5,135 nucleotides of DNA from Actinomycetota bacterium (GTDB taxonomy: Bacteria > Actinomycetota > UBA4738 > HRBIN12). Where the stretch lies: assembly GCA_005883885.1 (NCBI GenBank), contig VAYF01000227.1, positions 1 to 5,135 of the forward strand, read 5' to 3'. The notes beneath the pieces were generated by a model, which ran no database searches, had not been told where the DNA came from, and saw only the letters and a list, made by a program, of their open reading frames with translations. Positions 1 to 5,067 of the stretch are shown piece by piece. A program made the translations under genes and the position numbers. The stretch's first letter is position 1, and the number at the start of each line of letters is the position of its first letter.

Positions 1-631
1 GCTCGAGGAGACCGAGGAGGGGACCGTCGCGCCGGCCGCGCTCGACGCGGTTCAGGCCGCCGTCCGCGACGCCGATGCGCTCGCGCTCGGTCCCGGGATG
101 ACGACGAACGCCGACACGAGGACCTTGATCCGGTCGCTCGTGCGCGAATGCGCGGTCCCGTTCGTCCTGGATGCCGACGGGCTCAACGCGTATGCCGGTG
201 AGGTCGATGCGCTCTCGGATCGCAAGGGCGACGCCGTCCTTACGCCGCACCTGGGTGAGTTCTCGCGACTCATGGGGGGTCGGGACGACGACCGTCTCGC
301 GGCCGCGCGACGCCTGGCCGGCCGCGCGGACGCCGTCGCGCTCCTGAAGGGGAGCCGGACCGTCGTCGCGACCCCGAACGGCGGCGCGCGCATCAACCCG
401 ACAGGATCGTCCGTGCTCGCCACGGCGGGCACGGGGGACGTGCTCACGGGAGCGATCGGTGGGCTGCTCGCGCGTGGGGTCGATCCCTTCGCGGCGGCGT
501 GGTCCGGCGCCTACCTCCACGGCCTCGCGGGGATGGCCGCCGGTCGCGCGCTAGGGGAGGGAACGGTCGCCGGCGACGTCGCGGAGCGCCTCCCCGAGGC
601 GATCGAGACGGCGAGGGCGTACCCGCGGTGA
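1..631 (+). CDS. nnrD: ADP-dependent NAD(P)H-hydrate dehydratase, C-terminal part (start outside window)
   Basis: Repairs hydrated NADH and NADPH (the S-form of NAD(P)HX) by dehydration using ADP or ATP, in the cytosol. The frame is open from base 2, and 209 codons are visible up to the TGA at 629-631. Seen in order: an ALGPGMTT segment (the GPG nucleotide-site motif) just before base 110, VLDADGLN, the LTPHLGEFSRLMG segment, KGSRTVVATP, then NPTG followed by TAGTGDVLTG, which carries the conserved Asp of this ribokinase-like fold. The tail (YLHGLAGMAA ... GDVAERLPEAI) is typical of the family. An internal ATG at 98 lies after the GPG motif, so it is not the true start. In many bacteria this domain is fused behind an NnrE epimerase domain; whether that holds here cannot be seen. 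The stop codon overlaps the alr start (GTGA), which implies coupling. Confidence 0.93.
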   Translation, partial: LEETEEGTVAPAALDAVQAAVRDADALALGPGMTTNADTRTLIRSLVRECAVPFVLDADGLNAYAGEVDALSDRKGDAVLTPHLGEFSRLMGGRDDDRLAAARRLAGRADAVALLKGSRTVVATPNGGARINPTGSSVLATAGTGDVLTGAIGGLLARGVDPFAAAWSGAYLHGLAGMAAGRALGEGTVAGDVAERLPEAIETARAYPR

Positions 632-1725
632 GCGAGCCTCGGTTCCGCCCGACGTGGGTCGAGGTCGATCTCGATCGGATCCGTCACAACGTCCGGGCGC
701 TCACGCCGCCGGGGGTCGAGCTGATGGCCGTCGTCAAGGCCGACGCCTACGGGCACGGTGACGTCCCGGTCGCGCGTGCCTCGCTCGACGCGGGCGCGAC
801 CTGGCTCGGCGTTGCGCTCGTCGAGGAGGGCCTCCGGCTCCGCCTGGCGGGGATCGAGGCGCCCATCCTGGTGCTCTCCGAGGCTCCGGAAGGGTCCGAG
901 GCCGTCCTGCTGGCGCATCGGCTGACGCCGTCCCTCTACACACGACCGGGGCTCGCGCGACTCGCCGCCGCGGCGCGGGGTCCCGTGGCCGTCCACGTCA
1001 AGATCGACACGGGGATGCACCGGGTCGGGCTGTGGCCGCCCGATGCCGCGCCCGCGTTCGTGTTGGAGGTGCGCGACGCCGGTCTCCAGGTCGAGGGGCT
1101 CTGGACCCATCTCGCCAAGAGCGAGGACGACGAGGTCACGACGAAGTTGCAGCTGGACCGGCTTGCCGGGGTCGTGGAGTCCACGCGCGAAGCGGGTCTC
1201 GCGCCGCGGTACGTCCATGCCGCCAACAGTGGCGGGGTCCTGCGCCACCCCGAGGCGCATCTGGATCTGGTCCGCCCCGGCATCGCCATCTATGGGCTCC
1301 CTCCGGGGCCCGGCGTCGGGGAAGGGTTCGAGCTGCGTCCGGCGCTCACCTGGCGCTCGAGGGTCGCCCACGCCAAACGCTTGCAGACCGGCGAACGGGT
1401 GAGCTACGGGTTGCACTACGAGCTCGGACGTCCGTCGTGGATCGCGACGATACCCGTCGGCTACGCCGACGGGTATCCGCGATCCACGACGGGCGAGGTC
1501 CTGATCGGGGGTGGTCGCTGCCGGGTCGCCGGGACCGTCACGATGGATCAGCTGATCGTCGACTGCGGGGACCGGGAGGTCGCGGCCGGTGACGAGGTCG
1601 TCCTGCTCGGCCGTCAGGGCGATGAGGAGGTGTCCGCGTGGGAGCTGGCTGCGAGCGCGGGCACGGTCGCCTACGAGATCGTCTCGCGGATCGGTCCGCG
1701 GGTCCCCAGGGAGTACCGCGGATGA
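628..1725 (+). CDS. alr: Alanine racemase (PLP-dependent)
   Basis: Interconverts L- and D-alanine with pyridoxal phosphate, supplying D-Ala for peptidoglycan; cytosolic. The predicted protein is 365 residues, normal for the family. Seen: N-terminal WVEVDLDRIRHNV; AVVKADAYGHG with the PLP lysine at about K37; HVKIDTGMHRVG; THLAKSED; HAANSGG; VRPGIAIYG; RVSYG with the second catalytic base at about Y260; PVGYADGYPR; TVTMDQ near the C-terminal barrel; and an end close to RIGPRVPREY. I chose GTG at 628 because it overlaps the nnrD stop (GTGA), leaves only about eight residues before the conserved WVEVDLD block, and has a GAGGG at 613-617. An ATG at 499 in the same frame would add 43 residues of out-of-frame nnrD sequence with no family resemblance. 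Its own stop overlaps the next start (ATGA). Confidence 0.96.
   Translation: MSEPRFRPTWVEVDLDRIRHNVRALTPPGVELMAVVKADAYGHGDVPVARASLDAGATWLGVALVEEGLRLRLAGIEAPILVLSEAPEGSEAVLLAHRLTPSLYTRPGLARLAAAARGPVAVHVKIDTGMHRVGLWPPDAAPAFVLEVRDAGLQVEGLWTHLAKSEDDEVTTKLQLDRLAGVVESTREAGLAPRYVHAANSGGVLRHPEAHLDLVRPGIAIYGLPPGPGVGEGFELRPALTWRSRVAHAKRLQTGERVSYGLHYELGRPSWIATIPVGYADGYPRSTTGEVLIGGGRCRVAGTVTMDQLIVDCGDREVAAGDEVVLLGRQGDEEVSAWELAASAGTVAYEIVSRIGPRVPREYRG
1708..1713 (+). promoter_or_regulatory. Ribosome binding site of the hydrolase gene
   Basis: AGGGAG lies 8 bases before ATG 1722, inside the last codons of alr. It supports the ATG at 1722 over an in-frame ATG further upstream at 1638, which would start inside alr. 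Confidence 0.6.
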
Positions 1726-2795
1726 ACCGGAAGACCGCGGCGGTCTCCGCGGGTGTGGTGGCCGGCGCGCTCGCCGCGGGGATGATCGGGAGCGCGCTCG
1801 TACGGCGCCGACACCCGCGCGACGTGGAGCCGCTCGGCCCTCCGCCGCCCGAGGACTTGGGGCCGGTCGCTTCGTTCGACGGCACCCCGCTCGCGGTCCG
1901 TGCGGCCGGTGATCCGGAGGCGCCCGTGGTCCTGCTCGCCCACGGGTTCAGCCTGGACATTTCGTCGTGGTGGGCCGTCTGGCCGGAGCTCGCGAAGGAC
2001 TTCCGGGTCATCGCACTCGACCTTCGATCGCACGGTGCGAGCGGTCGGGCGGCGCACGGCGACCTGAGCCTGCGGGCGATGGGCCGGGACCTCGCCGCGG
2101 TGCTCGAGGCGGTCGCGCCCGGTCGCCCTGCCGTGGTCGTGGGGCATTCGATGGGTGCGGTCGCGATCCTCGCCCTCGCGGAACAGCGGCCCGAGCTGTT
2201 CGGACCGCGCATCGCAGGCGTGGCGCTGATCGGGGCCGCATCGTCCGATCTCCTGTGGGGGGCGATGGGATCCGTCACGGAGCTGCTCCGGCCGCGTCTG
2301 GGGTCGCTCCAAGCTGCGGCGAGGCGGGTCGACGGGCTCCGGCGGGTCGTCCTCGCGGGCCCGACCGGGCTGAGCGGCGTCGTGGCGCGGGTGACGCAGT
2401 TCGGTCCGAACGCGCCGAAGGACGTCGTCGACCACGTGGTCGCCCTCGCCCAGAGCACGGCATCCGAGGTTTGGACCGACGCGCTCCCCGAGCTCATGGA
2501 GATGGATCTTCGGCACGCCGTTCCTCGCGTGCGGGTGCCGGCGATCGTGCTCGTTGGCGAGCACGATCGCGTCACCCCGCCGGCCGGTGCCGTCGCGCTC
2601 ACCGCCACGTTGCCTGAGGGACGGCTGGTCGTGATCCCGGACGCGGGGCACATCCCCATGCTTGAGACGCCCGAGGCGGTCGTGCGCGAGCTCCGCGGGT
2701 TCGCCCGCGCCGTGCTCCAGCCGTCCGTCCCCCGATCGGGACGGCGCCGCCTGGCTTCGACGGGGTCGAAGGAGGGGGGGGAGGGCACCGCATGA
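1722..2795 (+). CDS. Alpha/beta-fold hydrolase with N-terminal membrane segment, substrate unknown
   Basis: A 357-residue serine hydrolase of the alpha/beta fold. Residues 5-27 are an unbroken Ala/Gly/Val-rich hydrophobic stretch after MNRK and before RRR, so it looks like a signal-anchor or uncleaved signal sequence. The catalytic domain starts near residue 50: AHGFS at 73-77 (oxyanion loop), ALDLRSHG, nucleophile elbow GHSMG with Ser at about 143, acid in VGEHDRVTP at about D282, and base in DAGHIPM at about H310. Between Ser and Asp lies a cap region of about 100 residues. The tail (roughly 335-357) is basic and low complexity. The triad is complete, so an active enzyme is expected. A hydrolase at this place between alr and tsaE is also known from Streptomyces, but its substrate is not established; esterase, lipase or haloperoxidase-like activity are all possible. 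The gene starts with an ATGA overlap on alr and ends with an ATGA overlap on the glycosylase. Confidence 0.88.
   Translation: MNRKTAAVSAGVVAGALAAGMIGSALVRRRHPRDVEPLGPPPPEDLGPVASFDGTPLAVRAAGDPEAPVVLLAHGFSLDISSWWAVWPELAKDFRVIALDLRSHGASGRAAHGDLSLRAMGRDLAAVLEAVAPGRPAVVVGHSMGAVAILALAEQRPELFGPRIAGVALIGAASSDLLWGAMGSVTELLRPRLGSLQAAARRVDGLRRVVLAGPTGLSGVVARVTQFGPNAPKDVVDHVVALAQSTASEVWTDALPELMEMDLRHAVPRVRVPAIVLVGEHDRVTPPAGAVALTATLPEGRLVVIPDAGHIPMLETPEAVVRELRGFARAVLQPSVPRSGRRRLASTGSKEGGEGTA
2541..2570. repeat. Perfect 13-bp inverted repeat with 4-base loop
   Basis: GCGATCGTGCTCG (2541-2553) is followed by TTGG and then its exact reverse complement CGAGCACGATCGC (2558-2570). It lies inside the hydrolase gene, over the codons for AIVLVGEHDR including the catalytic Asp. 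No T-tract follows, so it is not an ordinary rho-independent terminator. The RNA would form a very stable hairpin. Function unknown. Confidence 0.85.
2774..2781 (+). repeat. Run of eight G
   Basis: Eight consecutive G bases in the last codons of the hydrolase gene, within a purine-rich stretch (2769-2785) that also serves as the ribosome binding region of the next gene. Such a tract is prone to slippage and sequencing error. As written, the hydrolase frame passes through it and ends in the expected ATGA overlap, which suggests the length is right. Confidence 0.8.
2780..2784 (+). promoter_or_regulatory. Ribosome binding site of the uracil-DNA glycosylase gene
   Basis: GGAGG lies 7 bases before ATG 2792. 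This strong site fixes the start of the glycosylase at 2792 in the frame that carries MNRTLAEVAAEASTCTR, and shows that the downstream frame carrying the rest of the protein is not the one initiated here. Confidence 0.75.
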
Positions 2796-2837
2796 ACCGA
2801 ACGCTCGCCGAGGTGGCGGCCGAGGCGTCGACGTGTA

Positions 2838-2846
2838 CGCGGGATT
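2838..2846 (+). other. Deletion junction in the glycosylase gene
   Basis: The upstream frame (codons starting at 2840 for Arg) and the downstream frame (codon starting at 2842 for Gly) meet within a few bases. Expected family DNA would read about acg-cgg-tgc on the left and about ccg-gga-ttc on the right. Both could contain CGG, so a short shared sequence of about 3 bases may have mediated the loss. The exact breakpoint cannot be set without an intact relative. Confidence 0.65.
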
Positions 2847-3023
2847 CCACGAAGACAAGCAGGGGGAGCCGTTCGTTGGCGCGGCCGGGCAGCTGCTCAC
2901 GCGGATGCTCGGCGGGATCGGTCTGCGGCGTGAGGACGTCTACATCACGAACGTCCTTCGATGTCGCCCACCGGGCAACCGCGATCCCCTCCCCGATGAG
3001 ATCGAGTCGTGCACGCCATGGTT

Positions 3024-3042
3024 GATCGAGACGATCTCGATC
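3024..3042. repeat. 8-bp inverted repeat with 3-base loop
   Basis: GATCGAGA (3024-3031), loop CGA, TCTCGATC (3035-3042), inside the glycosylase gene over the codons following the second cysteine pair. It is of a length expected by chance in a sequence rich in GATCG, so no function is claimed. Confidence 0.5.
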
Positions 3043-3336
3043 GTCCAACCCGTCGTCGTCGTGACCCTCGGGAACTTCGCGACGAAGTTCGTGCTGAACA
3101 CGAACCGTGGCATCACCTCGATGCGCGGGGGGGTCTACGGATGGCACGGCAGGAAGGTGATCCCCACCTTCCATCCGGCGGCGATCCTGCACGGTGGGGG
3201 AGAGAAGAGCCGCCAGTTCGTGGAGCTCCAGGACGATTTCGCGCTCATCCACACGACGTTGGATGCGGCGGCCCGGCCGGAACCCCTCGCACCACCCGCA
3301 GCGGCGCCGGTCCCGGCGGCAGCCGCGCACGACGAA

Positions 3337-3351
3337 CAACTGGAACTGTTC
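3337..3351 (+). other. C-terminal QLELF, candidate beta-clamp binding motif of the glycosylase
   Basis: The last five residues of the glycosylase frame are Q-L-E-L-F, directly before the stop at 3352. They follow an Ala/Pro-rich stretch of about 20 residues that looks like a flexible linker. This fits the known bacterial sliding-clamp binding pentapeptide (QLxLF-like), which tethers repair and replication proteins to DnaN. The match is read directly; binding is inferred. Confidence 0.5.
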
Positions 3352-3354
3352 TAG

Positions 3355-3855
3355 GTGGAGCTCCAGCTGCGAACGGGAACGGCGGACGACACGCGGGCGG
3401 TCGGAGCAGCCATCGCGCCGCTGCTCCGCATCCACGACGTGATGGTCCTGACCGGGGAGCTTGGCGCGGGGAAGACCACGCTCGTCCGAGGGATCGCGAG
3501 CGGGCTCGGCGCCAGCGAGCACGTCGCATCGCCGACCTTCACGCTGATCCGCGAGTACGTCACCGGCCGCATCCCCATCGCCCACGTCGACGTCTTCCGG
3601 TTGGATCGCGTCCAGGACGTCGTCGACCTAGCCCTCGACGAGGTGGAGGACGGCGCCTGCGTGCTGATCGTCGAGTGGGGGGACGCGGTCGACGAGCTCC
3701 TTCCGGACGATCGGCTCCGGGTGGAGCTCACCTCCGAGGATCCGGCCGCGGGCGCCGACGCTCGACGCATCGCGATCACGGCCGAGGGGCCCTCGTGGGT
3801 CGAGCGGGCGGACGAGCTCGTAGCCGTCACGGGTCCGTGGAGGGCCGACCCGTGA
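3355..3855 (+). CDS. tsaE: tRNA threonylcarbamoyladenosine biosynthesis ATPase TsaE
   Basis: The ATPase that works with TsaB and TsaD in forming N6-threonylcarbamoyladenosine (t6A) at position 37 of tRNAs reading ANN codons; cytosolic. The protein has 166 residues, within the family range. Seen: an N-terminal TGTADDTRAVGAAIAPLL segment, Walker A GELGAGKTT at residues 34-42 (Lys at about 40), SPTFTLIREY (switch I-like), HVDVFRL with the conserved Asp, and LIVEWGD. The C-terminal third is variable. GTG at 3355 sits directly after the glycosylase TAG (3352-3354) with no gap and no clear Shine-Dalgarno sequence, so translation probably depends on ribosomes finishing the upstream gene. The break in the glycosylase may therefore matter for expression. 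The end overlaps tsaB (GTGA). Confidence 0.95.
   Translation: MELQLRTGTADDTRAVGAAIAPLLRIHDVMVLTGELGAGKTTLVRGIASGLGASEHVASPTFTLIREYVTGRIPIAHVDVFRLDRVQDVVDLALDEVEDGACVLIVEWGDAVDELLPDDRLRVELTSEDPAAGADARRIAITAEGPSWVERADELVAVTGPWRADP
3839..3844 (+). promoter_or_regulatory. Ribosome binding site of tsaB
   Basis: GGAGGG lies 7 bases before GTG 3852, inside the last codons of tsaE. It decides for GTG 3852 as the tsaB start; the open frame continues upstream, but only as a shadow of tsaE and the glycosylase. Confidence 0.7.
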
Positions 3856-4556
3856 TCGTCGTCGCCATCGAGACGTCGACCCCTCAGGTCTCCGTCGCGA
3901 TCGGCACCGAGCAGGAGATCCTCGGGCGGATCCAGATCCTCGGTCGCGCCCGCCAGGAATCGGTCACCCCGGCCCTGGAACGGCTCCTGGCGTGGACGGG
4001 GGTCGACCTCGGGCGGGTCGGTGGCGTCGCGGTCGGCATCGGCCCGGGGTTGTTCACGGGCCTGCGGGTCGGCGTGGAGACGGCCAAGACCCTCGCCCAG
4101 GTCACGCGGGCGATGATCTTGGGCTTCACGAGCCTTGACGCGCTGGCGTACCCGGTCCGATTCACGAGCCGTCGGATCCTTTCCGTCGTGGACGCCCGTC
4201 GCGGCGAGGTGTTCAGCGCCACCTACAGCACGGTCCCGGGTGGCGTGATGCGCGACTCGGAGTACACGGTGTCGACGCCGGGTCATCTGGCCGCGGATCT
4301 GGAGGCCCTGCCCGGCGATGTGCTCGCGGTCGGCGACGGTGCCATCCTGTATCGCGATGTGCTCACCGAGCAGCGTGGCGGTCGTCTCGAGATCGCGTCC
4401 CCGGTCTTCGCACACCCGGACGCGGCCTCCCTGGTGGAGCTCGCCGCCCCGCGGTTCCTGCGGGAGGAGCACGATCGGCTGTTCGATGTCGCGCCGTTGT
4501 ACCTGAGGAAGTCGGATGCTGAGATCGCGTGGGACCGCCGAACCGGCGACGTCTAG
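3852..4556 (+). CDS. tsaB: tRNA threonylcarbamoyladenosine biosynthesis protein TsaB
   Basis: A non-catalytic ASKHA-fold partner that dimerises with TsaD and binds TsaE in bacterial t6A synthesis. The protein has 234 residues, normal length. Seen: VVAIETSTPQVSVAIG at the N-terminus (first phosphate-type loop), TPALERLL, GPGLFTGLRVG at residues 64-74 (the family hallmark, commonly GPGSFTGLR), SLDALAYP, VVDARRGEVFSATY, VGDGAILYRDVL, PDAASLVELAAPRF and the closing PLYLRKSDAE. The segment before TPAL reads GRARQESVTPAL, where many relatives have a His after the Arg; this is probably minor variation. GTG 3852 overlaps the tsaE stop and has a good ribosome binding site. The last 41 bases overlap the start of rimI. 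Confidence 0.95.
   Translation: MIVVAIETSTPQVSVAIGTEQEILGRIQILGRARQESVTPALERLLAWTGVDLGRVGGVAVGIGPGLFTGLRVGVETAKTLAQVTRAMILGFTSLDALAYPVRFTSRRILSVVDARRGEVFSATYSTVPGGVMRDSEYTVSTPGHLAADLEALPGDVLAVGDGAILYRDVLTEQRGGRLEIASPVFAHPDAASLVELAAPRFLREEHDRLFDVAPLYLRKSDAEIAWDRRTGDV
4504..4510 (+). promoter_or_regulatory. Ribosome binding site of rimI
   Basis: TGAGGAA lies 5 bases before ATG 4516, inside the last codons of tsaB. It supports ATG 4516 as the rimI start. The next in-frame ATG (4573) would cut into the first beta strand (LEIVKM). Confidence 0.6.
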
Positions 4557-5067
4557 GCTCGAGATCGTCAAGATGCGTCGTCGCCACCTCCGTGGCGTCA
4601 TGGCGATCGAGCGTCAGGCGTACGCGAGGCCGTGGTCGCCGAACCTGTTCGTGGCGGAGATGACGGAGCCGAACAACCGGAACTACCTCGTCGCCAAGAT
4701 GGATCGGGATGTGGCGGGGTACGCGGGCCTGATCTGCTACGGCGACGAGGCCCACATCACGAACATCGCGGTGGATCCGATGCTCCAGGGCCATGGGATC
4801 GCCCAACGCCTCCTCCACGATCAGCTCCTCGTCGCCAAGGAGATGGGGGGCCGCGCCGTGTCCCTCGAGGTCCGGGTGACCAACTGGCGCGCGCAGCGGG
4901 TCTACGCGCGTTTCGGGTTCCATCCGGTCGGGATCCGGCGCAACTACTACGCGGAGCTCCACGAGGACGCCCTGATCATGTGGACGGACGACATCCGCGA
5001 TGCGGCGTACCGGCGGCGCCTCGAAGCGATCGTGGCGTCGTTGCCGGACGGGATCCGTCCGGCGTGA
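4516..5067 (+). CDS. rimI: GNAT N-acetyltransferase RimI, ribosomal protein S18 alanine N-acetyltransferase family
   Basis: A GNAT-fold enzyme that transfers acetyl from acetyl-CoA to protein N-termini. In E. coli RimI acts on ribosomal protein S18; actinobacterial homologues may act more broadly. The protein has 183 residues, slightly longer than E. coli RimI (about 148) because of an N-terminal lead of about 14 residues and a C-terminal tail of about 25. Seen: IVKMRRRHLRGVMAIERQAY, RPWSPNLFVAEM, HITNIAVDPMLQGHGIAQRLL with the acetyl-CoA pyrophosphate loop QGHGIA at residues 91-96, SLEVRVTNWRAQRVYARFGF with conserved Glu at about 118, Asn at about 123 and Tyr at about 130, then GIRRNYY and EDALIMW. 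It starts 41 bases inside tsaB and its stop overlaps the tsaD start, an arrangement shared with other Actinomycetota. Confidence 0.93.
   Translation: MLRSRGTAEPATSRLEIVKMRRRHLRGVMAIERQAYARPWSPNLFVAEMTEPNNRNYLVAKMDRDVAGYAGLICYGDEAHITNIAVDPMLQGHGIAQRLLHDQLLVAKEMGGRAVSLEVRVTNWRAQRVYARFGFHPVGIRRNYYAELHEDALIMWTDDIRDAAYRRRLEAIVASLPDGIRPA
5043..5063. repeat. Perfect 9-bp hairpin immediately before the tsaD start
   Basis: GCCGGACGG (5043-5051), loop GAT, CCGTCCGGC (5055-5063), in the last codons of rimI and ending one base before GTG 5064. It occupies the place where a Shine-Dalgarno sequence would lie; none is visible there. It could limit independent starts at tsaD so that translation follows from rimI. 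That role is inferred. Confidence 0.7.

Larger units (their letters stand above)
2792..3354 (+). pseudogene. udg: Family 4 uracil-DNA glycosylase, broken by an out-of-frame deletion of about 85 bases
   Basis: Family 4 (UDGa-type) glycosylases carry a 4Fe-4S cluster and remove uracil from DNA in base-excision repair. From ATG 2792 the frame reads MNRTLAEVAAEASTCTR (17 codons), ending at the first cluster cysteine motif (CxxC). The next codons in that frame are unrelated and stop at 3025. From 2842 a different frame reads GFHEDKQGEPFVG and stays intact to TAG 3352-3354 (170 residues): EDVYITNV, the second cysteine pair C-X15-C (codons 2962 and 3010), VVVTLGNFATKF, and PTFHPAAIL with the catalytic-loop His at 3172. 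By recalled family spacing (Thermus, Thermotoga), about 28 residues are missing: the second cluster Cys, the RTxVVFGxGxP segment and the GEAPG catalytic motif. The restored protein would be about 215 residues. The end is Ala/Pro-rich, then QLELF. A product made from GTG 2833 would still lack these parts. Real pseudogene or assembly deletion cannot be separated here. Family identity is very secure. Confidence 0.85.

Noticed and set aside
1732..1746. Short palindrome AGACCGC-G-GCGGTCT just after the hydrolase start, considered as an operator
   Set aside because: It lies within coding sequence in the middle of the operon with no promoter nearby, and its size is within chance in GC-rich DNA.
2662..2841. 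An in-frame upstream extension of the glycosylase from ATG 2662 that would make one continuous 230-residue protein
   Set aside because: The first 60 or so residues are Arg/Gly-rich, overlap the hydrolase gene by 134 bases in another frame and show no family resemblance. The true N-terminus is readable in the other frame from ATG 2792, with a strong ribosome binding site.
1538..2900. Long open frames on the minus strand (over 400 codons)
   Set aside because: They lie opposite alr, the hydrolase and the start of the glycosylase, have Arg/Pro/Ser-rich composition and no recognisable motifs. This is typical of antisense frames in GC-rich DNA.
2792..3025. Programmed ribosomal frameshift as the explanation for the split glycosylase
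   Set aside because: A frameshift would join the frames but would not restore the roughly 28 missing residues, which include a cluster ligand and a catalytic motif. No slippery heptamer is seen at the junction.
3009..3851. Upstream extension of the tsaB frame as a fusion protein
   Set aside because: The extension is Arg/Gly-rich and lies fully over the glycosylase and tsaE. GTG 3852 has a good ribosome binding site and is directly followed by the conserved TsaB N-terminus.
3351..4601. A 416-codon minus-strand open frame opposite tsaE and tsaB
   Set aside because: Both sense-strand genes are securely identified, and the antisense translation has no family features.
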